A stretch of DNA of 64,000 bases from Holothuria scabra (GCA_037179385.1 CM074189.1:25915648-25979647); one strand, 5' to 3'; positions 1 through 12,838 are shown, counted from the stretch's first letter. Notes: generated by a model from the sequence alone, not told the origin. Program-made: numbers and translations.

Positions 1-1544
1 CTGTCTTTCTGGGGGCAGAAAGTGTTGTTCATGCTTTATCAAACGTAAATATAATTATAAATTCGACACAAATCATTGATGAGTCCCTTTCCATTAAAAA
101 TCGGATATAAATAAAGAACACTTTCCTACTTACGCATATCTGCAGCACAGACAATGACGTAGCCAGTCTTTCCTAAGTTGAGATAAACCCTAAGCTAAAA
201 ATTGGGATTAGTTGTAACTCAGGTTGCATATGAATAACTCGACAAATGATACCAAAATTTATTATTTTCAGTTCAAAAGGTGTTTATAGGGACATCGAGG
301 TGGCAAGTTTAAAACAGAGTCACTTTTCCTGAGAAAATTTCAAGACAGAAGCCCAAGATCATTTAAGCGACTGCATTTATGAGATTTAGATAGTGCCAAT
401 GTACTAAAATATGTTGTAAATATTAGATGATAGTAACAGCAGAACGATACTATTACAAGAAAAGTATAACACATTAAGCCCCCTTCATGAATGGAGAGCA
501 TTACAGGTTTATTATGCAAATGCCTTTGTAATTTATTTGCGTATTTAGATGCTACACTGTCATTTTTCCTAAAGCTTCCGTTTTGCATTCGCTGACATTA
601 ATGTGACAAAGGTTACAATGGTTCAAAACCAGCAGTTTTGCTTGCCAATGGGCAGACCTCGTTTTTGTAATCACGAGTACCCTTTCTACGCAATACAAAA
701 GTTTTTGAGTATGTTATCATTTCAGAAGTGCTGATAGGTATGGTTATGATAGGTTAGGATAGGCAGGAACTCTCATCTTTTGTGTAGAGGTTCAAGTGTT
801 CATTATAATATCGACAGTGTTGAAGTTATGCGGAATCAAATAACTAGCGAACTGCAGTTTTAATAAGCTAAATAAATACTACATAACGTTCTGTTTACTT
901 TGTTTTACGAATTCAGATTAACCAAGATGGCGCAAATAAAGTAGCCGTTCATAAATTTCATAGCATCAGTTTATGAACACAATACGTAAATATTAACAGT
1001 GTAACAAAAATATGTTTTATACAGTTCAAGTACATTTCGTATCCGTTCATGTTTTATGAAGAAAGTCATATATTAGTTGCACTTTATATGGACTACCTAA
1101 AGGTCAATTGAGATGGCCAAGTCAATAGCCCACACGAAGATGCTATGATTATAGGATTAACAGTGCAAGACATGTGACCGTTTAATTAGGTCCACCAGTA
1201 GCTGGTGGTTATGGGATATTTTGGCTCAAGACCACAGTGTTAGTTGCCAGTTCACGACATTCGTACGGAGTACGGACTACTGTATAACCGCCCTCTACCA
1301 ATCTTTTCAAATTTTTGGCGATACTGAACGAAACATCGAGTATGTACCACATAGCCTAATTGGCAAGCGCTCTCAGTTTATAAAATCTGAAGAACCGAAC
1401 GTACATGATGTACCAACGTCTTGACCAAGACTGGTCATGGGCTTAGTTACTGAGATGCAATTAATTTAATTCAGACATTTACATCACTTGAAGGCATATT
1501 TTTATACACCAATTCCCAAATGTGTTGAAAATACTTAAAAATTT
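1..1544. other. No gene recognised
   Basis: AT-rich. An 82-codon minus frame at 340-588 and a 67-codon plus frame at 1221-1424 lack domains and splice context. Confidence 0.45.
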
Positions 1545-1848
1545 GGGCAAGTTCAACAACCAGCAGAAAATTTCTTTTTTAGATCCTTTGTCCAAATTCC
1601 ATTCACCAAAGGGTTTCAATGGTTCCAAATGGTTCTAAAGGGTTTTCAAAAGGGTTTGGGTTATGCAAAGGCTAACTTTTTGATTCCCTTAGAGATTTGT
1701 CCAATTACCATCAACAACCAAAGGGTACCCTTTGAATGCAAAGGGTTTTTCGAAGGGTACCATCTGAAACACTTTGGGTTCAAAGGGTATTACACCAAAG
1801 GGTTCCAAAGGGGATTTCAGCAGCGTACGCGTACCTTAGTGGATTTTG
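1545..1848 (+). repeat. AAAGGGTTT-rich MITE, copy 1
   Basis: About 300 bp dominated by CAAAGGG, AAAGGGTTT and CCCTTTG (perfect palindrome CAAAGGGTACCCTTTG near 1719). The ends CCAGCAGAAAATTTC and complement GCTGCTGAAATCCCC are inverted. The 83-codon plus frame here (1629-1880) simply translates the motif (Lys-Gly-Phe repeats) and is rejected as a gene. Confidence 0.72.
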
Positions 1849-2279
1849 GCGGTCATTTGGTATTTTTGCCGCCAGATTAGCTTCTGACCATTATTTCAGA
1901 TGGGTGAACAGATGATTCTCTGACCCCACTAATCCATCTTTGGACACCAATTACTATCATAGGACAAGCACCGTCGGATATGTGTACTTTTTAATCAAAT
2001 TCAAATTAGTGTGACAACTTTTTGGACAATTTGGCCAGCACTTTTAATTGTTAAAACCATACTGGATTAACCGGCAATTTTCGCAATAGGCTATGAAAGC
2101 TAAGTTTAAAGAACATGACTAAAATTTCCTGAATCTAGACTGATTAAACCTAGCGGTATCGATCTCGCGTGGACCTTTGTTGTATTACCTCATCAGAGTT
2201 TTAAATGTATCAGTATATCTTAGTTAGTTTCTCATGGCAATTCAACAGGTTTGGACCAAATACTTGATGCAAACAAAAG

Positions 2280-2540
2280 TAGCCCCCAAAAACACGTACT
2301 ACTGTAACAAAAATGTGTTTAGCAGTTAAACACTTACTTTCCCCATTTTGAATACACGTTTAAATCCTTAACATGATTAACCTTTACACTCTAAGTGTTT
2401 AGCAGTTAAACGTGTTTTAAAAATGAAATCTTTAGAAATAAGACATGCGTCTATTGAATCTAAATATGTTTACAAAGTGGTGCAAAAATTAAAATGTTTA
2501 GAGAAGTTTTAATTTCTAAGCACTTTTAATAGAGTGAAAT
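2280..2540. repeat. Array of self-complementary GTGTTTA/TAAACAC motifs
   Basis: GTGTTTAGCAGTTAAACAC at about 2317 and GTGTTTAGCAGTTAAACGTG at about 2395, plus ACACGTTTAAA, ATGTTTACAAAG and CTAAGCACTTTTAA. Motif and complement alternate. Not coding. Confidence 0.55.
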
Positions 2541-3520
2541 TCAAGCTTAAATACAGTAGTAAAACGGCAAAACCGGTTAAGGAGTAAAAATGAAACCAAT
2601 TTCCGCATAATAGGTTACAGATAAAAATGTCAACAAATACTTTACTTTTAGTTATATTGAAGTGATTTCAAAATTTGGCTTGAACCGTTCTCTCATTAAC
2701 GCTTCCGGCGCGTGTTGAAGCCCGCATAAAAGGGTACGAGCGATATAAGTTTTCAGTGAATTAACACAATGGCAAAGCTTAATGGAAAAAAGTACAGAGA
2801 GAAAGTTCCAAGACTGCATATTTTACTGCTTGGTAATGTGAAAGTGACTATCTTAAAAACTTAGTGGGAGAGTACGTATCCATAGTCCCCTCTCGTTATT
2901 TCCTCCTGTCTGTGAATGAATAGCTTTTTGAGGTTTAATGACCCAAGTTAGACGATTCTGCAGGTTAACAAAAATTAAAATCCATGAGAGAGCAGATGCT
3001 GGCTACATTGTAGCTGTGAAGTATACCTAAAATAACTATCGGCTGATTAATGTTCCCATGGCACGGTAGTTGAAAGAACTGAACATGATGTGGTAAACCT
3101 ACTAAAGAACAGCCTGCAAAAATTTGTTTCCGAAACCGTATTTATAAAGCAAATAATTATTTCTATCAATTGCTCAAGGGAGAAGACTGATGAGATATCT
3201 GCCATTACAGCTAGCCTTGGTATATGATGAACAGTTAGTAAAGCCCGGTTTCACATTATCAAGATTACGTCTACACCACGCAAGAAAAGTTAGAAGAAAT
3301 ACAATTAAACAACGATTGGTTTGCCGAAACTCTGCAAATATGTCCGTAACTGGAAAATTCTTCAATTTGGAGTTGGTTTCTCACCAAAAATTACTTTTAA
3401 CAGTTTACGTTTGGAATGTACTACTAACCTGGAAATGGTTTGCTTCGGTGGGTACCGAAAAGTGTGATGGTTTGAAGAAAGCCATGCCCTTTCTACCATC
3501 CCACTTCGCCGCAAAGTGAG
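2541..3520. other. No gene recognised
   Basis: A 109-codon plus frame (3190-3519) and a minus frame opposite it have no recognisable motif. Treated as chance frames. Confidence 0.4.
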
Positions 3521-3524
3521 CGTG

Positions 3525-3640
3525 TGAGCAAGTGAGCGAGTGAGTGAGTGTGTGAGTGAGTGAGTGAGTTAGTAAGTTATTTAGTTAGTAAGTCAGTCAG
3601 TCAGACGGTCAGTCAGTCAGTTTGTTAGCTTGTTAGATAA
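3525..3640. repeat. Tetranucleotide microsatellite (GTGA/GTTA/GTCA)
   Basis: About 100 bp of GTGA, then GTTA, then GTCA units in order, probably a diverged and expanded SINE tail (in reverse orientation). Confidence 0.9.
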
Positions 3641-3715
3641 GAGTTGTACGGCCCAGTTTCCAACCTAGTGGTTCAAGTCGAGACGGCCACGGTTTTTTTC
3701 AGTTGTAGCTGAAAG
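3621..3715 (-). repeat. SINE 3' fragment next to microsatellite
   Basis: GTACGGCCCAGTTTCCAACC...GGTTCAAGTCGAGACGGCCACGG ... CAGTTGTAGCTGA: the 3' part of the window's SINE. The tail merges into the GTGA/GTTA/GTCA tetranucleotide run at 3525-3620. Confidence 0.7.
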
Positions 3716-3917
3716 TGAGGACAACGACACCGACTATAACCGAATTAACAGCACTGACTAATATTGTCTTTTTCCTTTTTCTTTGTTTACACTCAAATCA
3801 ACGTGTATAGCTGCAGAGAAAAACAAACACAAAACCTATGTTTACTTAAGAACAATGTAAATATTGCGGTTAATTTAATACGTGATAGTTACGTATTACA
3901 ACCAAAGTTCGTCGAAG

Positions 3918-3945
3918 CAGGGAGCTGTTAAATAACAGCTCCCTG
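3918..3945. repeat. Perfect hairpin CAGGGAGCTGTTA/TAACAGCTCCCTG
   Basis: 28-bp inverted repeat with 13-bp perfect arms and a 2-nt loop. Related hairpins at 8522-8552 and 11898-11918. Confidence 0.9.
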
Positions 3946-4699
3946 GTCGAAGTGACACGTAAAACACTAACTTGTTCGCAGCATTGGAAATGTCAACTAT
4001 TCATGCCTAGTCTACAGCAAAAATACTGTTTGATATGCCAATGGGGTATATAGTCGACGTACGTATGATGCATTATGTCGCTCATTTAACATTGTATTGC
4101 CTGAAATTATATAGAAGCCCCCTGGTTACTTTATAAAGGTTCAAATATACGGAGCCCGTACTGTGACATGCTTATTTCTTATATTGAAATAAAAAATTGG
4201 TCCGTTCGTTCAAAATATTATTTCCTATATTCGGAAATAAATATTTCGTTTAGACAATGTTATCTTGCCAATGTACGTAATGTATTTTCTTGCACGTTTC
4301 CTTACTATCTCCGTAAAAGTAAGTTACCATTAGTTATAATCTTGAAAAACTATTACCTGTTTGTATTTTTAACTGCTTGAAGAATGACTACAGAAAGGAC
4401 TCATTTATCGATGCAACTTTCCAATCGGCTTGGGGTACTGAAGAGATCTTTTCGAGTTCTCTCGAACTAATTTCACCAACGACGTACAGGTCACTTGAAC
4501 CAATCGAGATATTAATTGCAGATCAGTCTCATTAAACAATCGTCACACGGTGTTTTCGTTAAATTGCGGTATATGAAAAAGAAAGAAATCGCGGCGATCT
4601 TATAGAAACAACTTTACATTCTACTTAGACAAATCATAAATTTATGTGTCAGTCAAGTACCATGAATACAGCAATTATATTCAGGTCGTTTTGAATAGT

Positions 4700-4780
4700 A
4701 GTTAGTTAGTTAGTTAGTTGGATGGAATTTCACGGCCCAGTTTCCAACCTATTGGTTCAAGTCGAACCGTCCGGGTTTTA
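4700..4780 (-). repeat. SINE 3' fragment with (TTAG)n tail
   Basis: Tail GTTAGTTAGTTAGTTAGTTGG followed by ATGGAATTTCACGGCCCAGT, TTCCAACCTATTGGTTCAAG. 5' part absent. Confidence 0.7.
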
Positions 4781-4944
4781 AAGAGTAGTAGGAAGAAAGT
4801 AACTATCACCATCAGTTGTACGTGAGAAACTCAACGCGGGCTCAGGAACACACATTGGAACGGGCTCGACATTGAAACCATTTATCCAGCCCTTCTAGCG
4901 CAATATTTCTTATTTTTAATTATCTTGGAGTGCACCACCCTATT

Positions 4945-5062
4945 ACACCAATAGGTAAGGTAAGGTTACTTTAGGTTAGAATAAGGTAGGTTAGGTTAGA
5001 TTAAGTTAGATGGAATTTTTACTGTCCAGTTTCTAGACAATTGGTTAAAGCCGCAACTTCTT
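4945..5062 (-). repeat. SINE 3' fragment with (GGTTA)-rich tail
   Basis: Tail of GGTAAGGTAAGG, GGTTAGG, GGTTAGATTAAGTTAG then ATGGAATTTTTACTGTCCAG and CAATTGGTTAAAGCCG. Diverged copy. Confidence 0.6.
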
Positions 5063-5939
5063 CTCCCCACTCCATCTCGATTTAACTTAACTCTCTCCAT
5101 TTATTTCCTGATTATCCATAACTTACATTGACACAAACATACACGAAACACCTACACTATTCAAGATTAAGTTACATCAGAACTAAACTTAGCTCACAAC
5201 TAAGCAGATAGCTATGTGCACAACTCGCGACCTTCCTCCTGTTCGTCAATAAAATCGGTTGCCCTAGCGACAAAGTCGGTTGCGCGCCGGACTGAGGCAC
5301 CTTCGGATGGACCCAGACCAGTTAACTATTTTAGTTGACTTTGCATTGCCTTTGCTAAACCTAAAGGGTTTCCCAGTAGATACTGCCTAAGGTAAACAGG
5401 CATTAGGAATCTGGATGAAGTAACTGCGGGAAGGAATTGCATATTTCCTTCTTTCCGTGAGCTTATTAAACTTATTTGGGTTTCTTTCTTAGAACTTGAT
5501 GTTGCTTTTCAACCTCAAGGGTGTTACTTTCAGGCCCAAATGGATATTTAAACAACCCAGTTGGGACAATTGTGTCTGTTCTGTTGTCAGAATTCATGCT
5601 TCAAACCATGAAAAACGGCAGAACGCTCATTCATGTAAATTTCCCAGGTTAGGTTAGCAAATGCAGAACAAGTGCTACATAGCATGGAAAACTGGATATT
5701 GTAGAAGGCTTTTGAAGCAAAACATGGTTTTCCCAACTGGCGCTTTAAATGCACAAGCATCCTTTTCAAATTAGTTATTTGCTTTGTTATCAGTATTGAA
5801 CAAAAAAAAAAAGAAAAACAAGAGACAAATAAATAAAGTGAAATGTGATATAGTCTTCTGTCACCAGCTTTTCAGTGTGATTTCCTGTTAATTCCACCAA
5901 ATGCTGCACCTAAAGCAGCTTCTCCAGAAAGTATAACCA

Positions 5940-6205
5940 GTTGAAACAACGGAAATCCATTTGACCCAGCAACTGTTACATCGGACTGACCCACTCCGTG
6001 GGTAGGTGGACATTTATCCAATACCTGGATCACTTTTGGGTCATATTACATCTTTGCCATGACACTTCACTATGACCTAAATCTTAGTCAGACTGTTTGT
6101 AACCCAATTATGGAACAATTTGACCCAAATAGTGGTATATGGTATCCAACCAAGTTTGTTGGTCGGATTGGGTCAAATTTTGACCCAGCACATTTTCGGG
6201 GCAGT
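5940..6205. repeat. Array of self-complementary TTTGACCCA/TGGGTCAAA motifs
   Basis: TTTGACCCAGC, TGACCCACTCCGTGGGT, TTTTGGGTCATA, TTTGACCCAAATAG, and the palindrome TTGGGTCAAATTTTGACCCAG near 6168. Same design as the arrays at 1545, 2280 and 48550 but with a different core word. Confidence 0.6.
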
Positions 6206-6804
6206 ATAAATTAGGGTTTAAGCCCAGTGGAGTACGTGCTCCCCCAAACAAAAGTGAGGTGCTTGAATAAAAAGTAGGTAGATTCCCTGACGTGAGTCAG
6301 TCAATGTACCCAAACTTCTCAAAATGGAATCACTTTACAAGTGACCTCCATTTATGTGGCCGAAACCCTCACATCATTCCGTCCACCCAACCAGAGCTGT
6401 ATCCAGGACTTAAACTTCGATCGTGAGTACCGTATTTAGTATTAACACTCGAAGAGTGTCGACATTTGGAAATTAGGGATATTTATCTGATATAGTGAAA
6501 CCTTTACAACGGAATCTACAAGGGGTAGTCAAGAGAAATGCTCAACCTTGGAGGAAAAATATTATGTTAGAGATTCAGCAACCAGCCAGAAATGGTTTGT
6601 CTCAGCAAAAAAAAAAAAAACACCGAGCACAACGTTAAGGGGCGCGAAGAGCCGAAAATGTGGAGGTTCTTTAAGTTGGAAAAATGAAAATACTCAGTTC
6701 TTGTCGGGAAAGGAGGTTCCCTAGTTAGTGTGCCGACGCAAACCTTGTTACATTTATCTCTTTTGATGTATTTTGGGCAAAAGGCCGTAATGTCTGATCA
6801 GTTT

Positions 6805-7315
6805 GTTTAGTTAGATGGGGTTTTACGGCTCAGTTTGAAACCAATTGGTTTAAAGGACCAGTTCTCTCACCCCACACACCCCTAACCTTCTTCAGACACA
6901 ATCCTCATCCAGAAACAATCCCTGTTTATTGCTTCTAGGTGATTATAGAAAAACTCAATTTATATAATCAAAACACTCTCAGTACCATTCATGCTGTGTA
7001 ATACAATCTTTGGTACTCTACATTGTTTGAATTGCCTGTCAATCGTAGAGCTGAGCCAATTGGGAATTTCGGTACCTGGGTAGCAAAATTGCAGTTTGGG
7101 TGAGAGGTTTGGCTCTTTAAGTCTGGCCGGTCGCGCCATTTTCCCAGTTGTGGCTCACTGGTTTGTTTTCCGTACTCCATTGCTTCTGCTGAGAACCAAC
7201 TCAAGTATGTAAAATGGCAGTATGTTCCATTTGTTAAGTCTTCGGTATCACGCGACCAGGAATCGAAATGCGGTCCTCCTGGCGGCAATTCGGATGCTCT
7301 ACCGGAGCAGAACGA
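6805..7315 (-). repeat. SINE copy split by ~250 bp, or two fragments
   Basis: The tail part is 6805-6870 (TTAGATGGGGTTTTACGGCTCAG) and the head/body part 7130-7315 (CAGTTGTGGCTCACTGG ... GTCTTCGGTATCACGCGACC ... GGATGCTCTACCGGAGCAG). Between them lies unrelated sequence. Either an insertion into one SINE or two partial copies. A 99-codon minus frame across it (6989-7288) is an artefact of the SINE. Confidence 0.65.
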
Positions 7316-10204
7316 TCCCTGTGCATGTTTTACACCTTTTTGGCTTCATTGTCAAGGCAAAAATATGTTAAGTTGGATAAGAATCGTCCATTACCCTGGA
7401 CTCCTAATACACAGAAACTTAATCTTTCATACGAAATATGATGTTGCATTTGCGATATGGATGTTCGACAAATTAACAAAAAGAGAACAGAATTTCATTT
7501 TGATTCCAAATCGTGCTTCTTTAGAATTTTGCCCGTAACAAAGAACAATAATAATTGTTAAACTATGTTTTATAGTACCAACATATCTGAAACTGGTGTT
7601 TATAACCTTTAGCTTAAACGTTAGCAGAGGTGAATGCTCGCGATATTTTTCCCTAAGTTCCGTGAACGATCACTAAATATGCGTTGTTCCGAACGAAGTA
7701 TTTTTCCACTGTCCTCTTTGGACGGATATACCCACAAAATCAGCCAATATATAGACAAAACGTCACAAAAGGCCAAGTGGAGAGGTCGCTAGTGTCCTGC
7801 CCCCTCCTCATCCGACTTAACGCTAGTGTTTAGGGTTGGCTTAAAGAGCGGTCAAAATTTGTTAATTTGCTATCCCGCAGTGAGTGTGGAAATAATGAAG
7901 CATGGACCACCCGAAGGCACAGGTTTTGTAACAAAGTCGGATACTGGTTCACCCTACAACGCCTTTCATCCAGCGGACTATCTTTGTTGCATTCTTATTG
8001 TCTGAAGAAACAACGTCAAAGCATGATTTTTTTCATATTATAGATGATTTTATAAGCTCTTCGATATCTCTAATTAGTTACCAAATTAGTCACCATAAAA
8101 CGGAAAACAATGTACAAGCAAGTCTCGCTTTTTGTATCTCAAAATAACACAGGCAATTCATCACATCAATTGATCACCAATTAGTCTCTCTTAAAATATC
8201 CAACTGAGTGCATTTCTTACCCAGTTAAAGGAACTGATGATAGAGAGATATAATATGGCATGACCATACATCCTATACGACTAGAGGAAATAGTAGTCAC
8301 AGCACGCAGAACATACATCGGGAGTTTCGTTCACATCACTGCCCAATCCGTTATGCATTTATTTGCAATCCTAGTAGAACAAGTGCTTCATGTCGTTATA
8401 TTGTTATACCGGTGGCAGTTGAGATAGAAAATTGGTAACTTCACTTACATAGACAATAAACCAGAATGCAAGGCATTCATACTCACGAATGGAGGCGGTC
8501 TAACGGTTCTAGTGGTATTAGCAGAGAGTTGCTAAATTTTAGCAACTCCCTGATACGAGTAACAGGTATTAGATGGAGAATTTGTTATGATGAGGAAGTT
8601 TGCTCATTTACGAAAAGGATACCAGTGTTGAAAATTTATACAAGTGAAACATTATTGATGGGAGGAGAGGGGTGTAGAAATGTTTATGCTACAAGCTCGA
8701 GTTTTCGAAAAGTATATGTCAGTGATACGTATATAATGATGTTAAAATCGGATAGACAAAACAGGTAGTGGATAATATTATCTACTAGATTTCAGAGGAA
8801 TTGTTTTATTTAGAATTTCCGACCGTAGCCAAAACTGTCAGAAGTTAACGCATATTATTGGAAGTTCAAAATATCAAAATTTCCTCACGAATCACAATTT
8901 CGGTTTTTTTTTTAATTTCCTTAGTGTTCTCATTATTGTTCGATTGCAGTGCTTATTACGGTTCGGCAGTTCAACCGGCCGATCACTTGTATGTGAATTC
9001 ATCGTATGATCACCGACAAAGCAAGCACATACTTCCAGATCAGAAGAGATGTATCTTAGCTATCATCTTGGCTTATGGAGTTTAAGGGCAGAGAGAGATA
9101 ACTACGCAGTCTTTTATTTTTCTACCCCCACGTCAGAGATCTCTCTTCCCATTCCTACTATTAACTATAATTGTTAACAAAATAAACAGTATAGAATTTC
9201 TCACACGCCTCCCCTTCCTTTGGTTGGATAAGTGTGTAGCTAGCTAGAAAGCCTTTTCCCTTAAAGTTGCTCAAAGGAACCGTTTTAAATATGTCTTACA
9301 AGATTGCTAAATCTAATTATGCCATGACGCCAAGTACAGTCACCGATGCCAAAAAATGTAATGTGAGAATATTTACAAAAATGCAGAACAAAAGACTTGG
9401 GTTGAGGTTAACTAAGTAGATGCGGTTAAGCATATATAGTCCTGTGCATGGCACACACTTGACTTTCCACTGAAACACATCAAAATCTCAAAATGGCTGT
9501 TTTAAGCCACGTTAGCACTTGATAACATCAAAACTGAACGGGCAGACCGGTATCATATGTCGTTCGGTTGGTCATGTGGTCACCGGCAAAGCACGCGCCT
9601 ATTGGTAAGGGCGATTCAAATTTCAGTTGAAACGTCTTGGTCAGAGAAAACTGCGTCGTTAAAATTGCACGATTTTTGCAACCGGGAGACTATGTTATCT
9701 TACCCGTTCTCCATTCCTAAGCCTCTGTGAAGGTCTTCGATTCTGAACAAAATAAAATATAACTTTAGTTTGTGGCTGTTGTTACAATTGTAAGTTGCTT
9801 TATTATGAAAAGAAATCATCCGTTCGATGTTTTTCCTATAGCAACGCCTAAACTTTTACGTCAACAGATTGCTCGTATGTTCCAAACTGTAAGAAAATAA
9901 GGGTAACTACCATGTCATAAAGAACGGCAGTTGACAAAAACTGTAGAAAGGACTTCTGAGAACCCCATACAGTCGTTCCAAGAACTATGTAATTGAAATA
10001 TCCCTGAAGTGATATGCCTCAACGTGTAATGAAACCAGAGACATCCTTAAATAACTTGTCTGTTTTCATGGTTAACGCCTTTTAATCTACAAACACTTAC
10101 AAAGTAACAAAACCAACAAGGCACAGAATGAAAACACTGTAACAATTTCATAAAGCGGCTACTATACTTCGCATTCGCTCGTAATAAAAAGAGAAGTATG
10201 AAAA
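7316..10204. other. No gene recognised apart from the hairpin at 8522
   Basis: Only short frames (8466-8768, 8858-9085) without recognisable product, initiation context or splice partners. Confidence 0.4.
8522..8552. repeat. Hairpin CAGAGAGTTGCTAAA/TTTAGCAACTCCCTG
   Basis: 15-bp arms with one mismatch and a 1-nt loop; shares the CAGGGAGYTG core with 3918-3945. It lies within a 100-codon plus frame (8466-8768) that has no recognisable product. Confidence 0.85.
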
Positions 10205-10340
10205 CTAGAATTGCTTGAAAGATTGATTCAGTATGGTGATAATTACGACAATGATTATGATGATGACAGCGACAATGATGGTTATGACGATGACGACTAC
10301 ATTGATATTACGACGGCGATGACTTTGACGATGATGATGG
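10205..10340. repeat. Imperfect GAT/GAC trinucleotide repeat
   Basis: About 130 bp of GAT, GAC and related triplets (GATGATGACAGCGACAATG). Directly precedes a SINE copy. Confidence 0.8.
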
Positions 10341-10346
10341 GTATTA

Positions 10347-10490
10347 AGTAGTTATTTAGATGGAACTTAAGACCCAGTTTCCAACCAATTGTTTCAAGTC
10401 GACCCGGCCACAGCCTTTTTCTCAGTTGTGGCTCACTGGCTTGTTTTTCCCGTGCTTATGCTGAGCACCACGCACAATGACAGTAGGTAC
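10347..10490 (-). repeat. SINE, 3' two-thirds
   Basis: Minus-oriented body and tail of the same tRNA-derived SINE: TTAGATGGAACTTAAGACCCAG, CAAGTCGACCCGGCCAC, CAGTTGTGGCTCACTGGC, GCTGAGCACCACGC. The tRNA head is missing. Confidence 0.75.
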
Positions 10491-12193
10491 GACTAGACTA
10501 CGGCCACAATATTAAGTAACCAAATAATGTAGAAATATGGTAAGGAATTATAACAGTCGATATTTAAAGGACATGTGACTGGAATCATTTACATTTTCTA
10601 ACATCATTTTGAACGTTATATTTTGGTTAAGCATGATATCAGCAACGTTTGTGGAAAATAGTTTCATATCTTTTGATTGATATACAAGTTAAAGTCTTCC
10701 ATTTGTAGAAAAGGTCAATGGTATGGTTAGATTTAATTTCGCTTTATTTTACGAGTACAAAGCTGACGTTCAGTGTTGTATTATTTCGCCATATTTTGGC
10801 ACAGTAAAGTTTCAGTATGGATAAAAGATTTGAAAAATAGGTCTAGGTGTATAGAAAAGTGTATGCGAGACATTTCTACCTTAATAGTCATTGAAGTATA
10901 ATTACAATGCCTTTGGCGGCACTTTGGATATTTGAACAATGTGCTCTGTTCATTTAGACTTGTTTTTCAGATCTGAAACTGATAAGTTTTCATGGAACAT
11001 TGTAACACACATGGCTACTATTTCTTTGCTAACCTTATTTATAACAGTGCTCACACCAGAGTTTGCTGAGCGATTAGCAAAATCATATATTTAGTCTCAC
11101 CGATATTAACGTATAATTTAAAAACGGCAGATCAAACACTCAGCTTTTGAAATTCATATGAATTAATTCTTCATGAGGATATAAATTATATTTTTACTGT
11201 CAGCAGGCAGTACCATTTGCATTAAATTTGACACGGTACAATGCAGAAAATGTTTATAATACAGAACTGCAGAATAAACAGTTTTGGTACACAAATCCAT
11301 CCTTTACACGGCATATTTTTATCTTGTTTCAGTCATGTTTGAACAAACTGCTTCATATGTCACCAATAACTACGAAACCAGGAAGCTATTCCACATGGCA
11401 AATTAATATGGATTGCAAAAAACACGGAACAACCTAAATCGTGATCAAGGAAATTCTGTTGTTACAACATTTTCCTGCTGAAACGTGAAAAAATCTTTCT
11501 CTTATTTTTTTTATATTTGTTTTCTTTGGTTACTAATAACATTAACATCGTATTTTTGTAGTTTGATGTAATCATACAATAGGGCGATCCCCACTCCAAT
11601 ATTATGAAAAGCCTGACGCATATGACGGTTTATACCTTGCTAAAATCTGCCAAACAAAGGAACCGAAAGGAAAATTTAATCTCAATATGAGCTTGACGAC
11701 CCCTCTCAAGTTACTGATTAACAAAAGTTACGCAGTTGATACTATTGTGTTCTGGCTTGTTTAGTTTCAATACACCATCAAAATAGATCAGTTTTTCATA
11801 ATGAATAGTGGCCTATGGTGTATTCTTTTAAATAGGAAAATACAAAGTGATCAAAAATTTAATTGTCGGTGAAAATTGTAATTTGCGCATTGAAAAACCA
11901 GGGATAGCAGCTCCCTGGAAAAACACTGTTTTACATATAGTGGCCGAAACAAAGAATCAGAGGAACAAATAGGAAAAGATGCTATGTTTAAAACTGTACG
12001 ACCTAAATTTTCAAAAATATCACACACGTAGGAAAATGGTAATTGAAATGAATAAAAATGAAAGGTATTAGCCTAAAATTTTGCAAAATCTTTTTCAGTG
12101 TTGGCTCCTAACAGTTCCAAAAATATGATGCCGGCGGAAATTAGCTTATTCACGTTTAGGCTAAAAGTAGAGTTGCACACTTCTTCACGGACA
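10491..12193. other. No gene recognised apart from the hairpin at 11898
   Basis: AT-rich intergenic-looking DNA with stops in all frames. Confidence 0.4.
11898..11918. repeat. Hairpin CCAGGGA(N7)TCCCTGG
   Basis: 7-bp perfect arms, 7-nt loop TAGCAGC; third member of the CAGGGAGCTG hairpin group. Confidence 0.7.
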
Positions 12194-12838
12194 TTAAAAG
12201 AAGGATTGAAGGTCATGTCAAGTTTTGATATGTTAGAAGGGTACTTATTCTAAGCATTTTGGTGAAATTTGCATTGAAATCCGATGTGTGGTTCCCAAGA
12301 TATGGGAAAGTAAAGGTTTGTCAAATTTTCAACAAACAGTGCACTTGAACTAAGCTCTTATAAGATCATATCCTCCATATTAATTGACAGTCTTTTGTCT
12401 TTCTTTAAACTTTACAGCCTATTTTCTCCTCAAAAGTCCCCTATTATCAAAATGTGGTTGCATAAGTGGCATTAGAGCTTTTCAAACTTTGCAATCGCCA
12501 TAGGTAGGTCCTGTTCCTATTAAAGTCAAGATCAGCACATCAGTCTGAGAAACAAAGGGAAACCAAACACTCTTAGTCAATGTGATGAAGTGATATAAGC
12601 TCTGCTGCCCTCAGTATCACTTAAGAACAAAAATCTAGTAACTTCATTTGCTGATATCTCAAGGAATATATGTCGGATTTGAATGGAAATTTCACCACAC
12701 TGGGTATAGTTAGTTCTTGTTTACATGATATCTCAAGAAATAGATGTCCGATTTGAATGGAAATTTCACCACACTGAGTTTATTTAGTTCTCCTTTACAC
12801 ATGTGAAAATTAATGTTCTGCTAAAGCTTTCCCTTTAA
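12194..12838 (+). repeat. TTAA-flanked ~640-bp repeat, copy 1
   Basis: Begins TTAAAAGAAGGATTGAAGGTC and ends CTTTCCCTTTAA (complement TTAAAGGGAAAG). Same element as 35605-36174. Contains a 76-bp tandem duplication (12651-12726 and 12727-12802: GATATCTCAAG.AATA.ATGTC, GATTTGAATGGAAATTTCACC). Confidence 0.75.

Noticed and set aside
1629..1880. 83-codon plus frame
   Set aside because: Translates the AAAGGGTTT motif into Lys-Gly-Phe-type repeats; part of a MITE.
3190..3519. 109-codon plus frame with an opposing minus frame
   Set aside because: No recognisable protein, overlapping frames on both strands, and no splice or promoter context.
6989..7288. 99-codon minus frame
   Set aside because: Lies over SINE sequence and its flank; the start is in the tRNA-like head.
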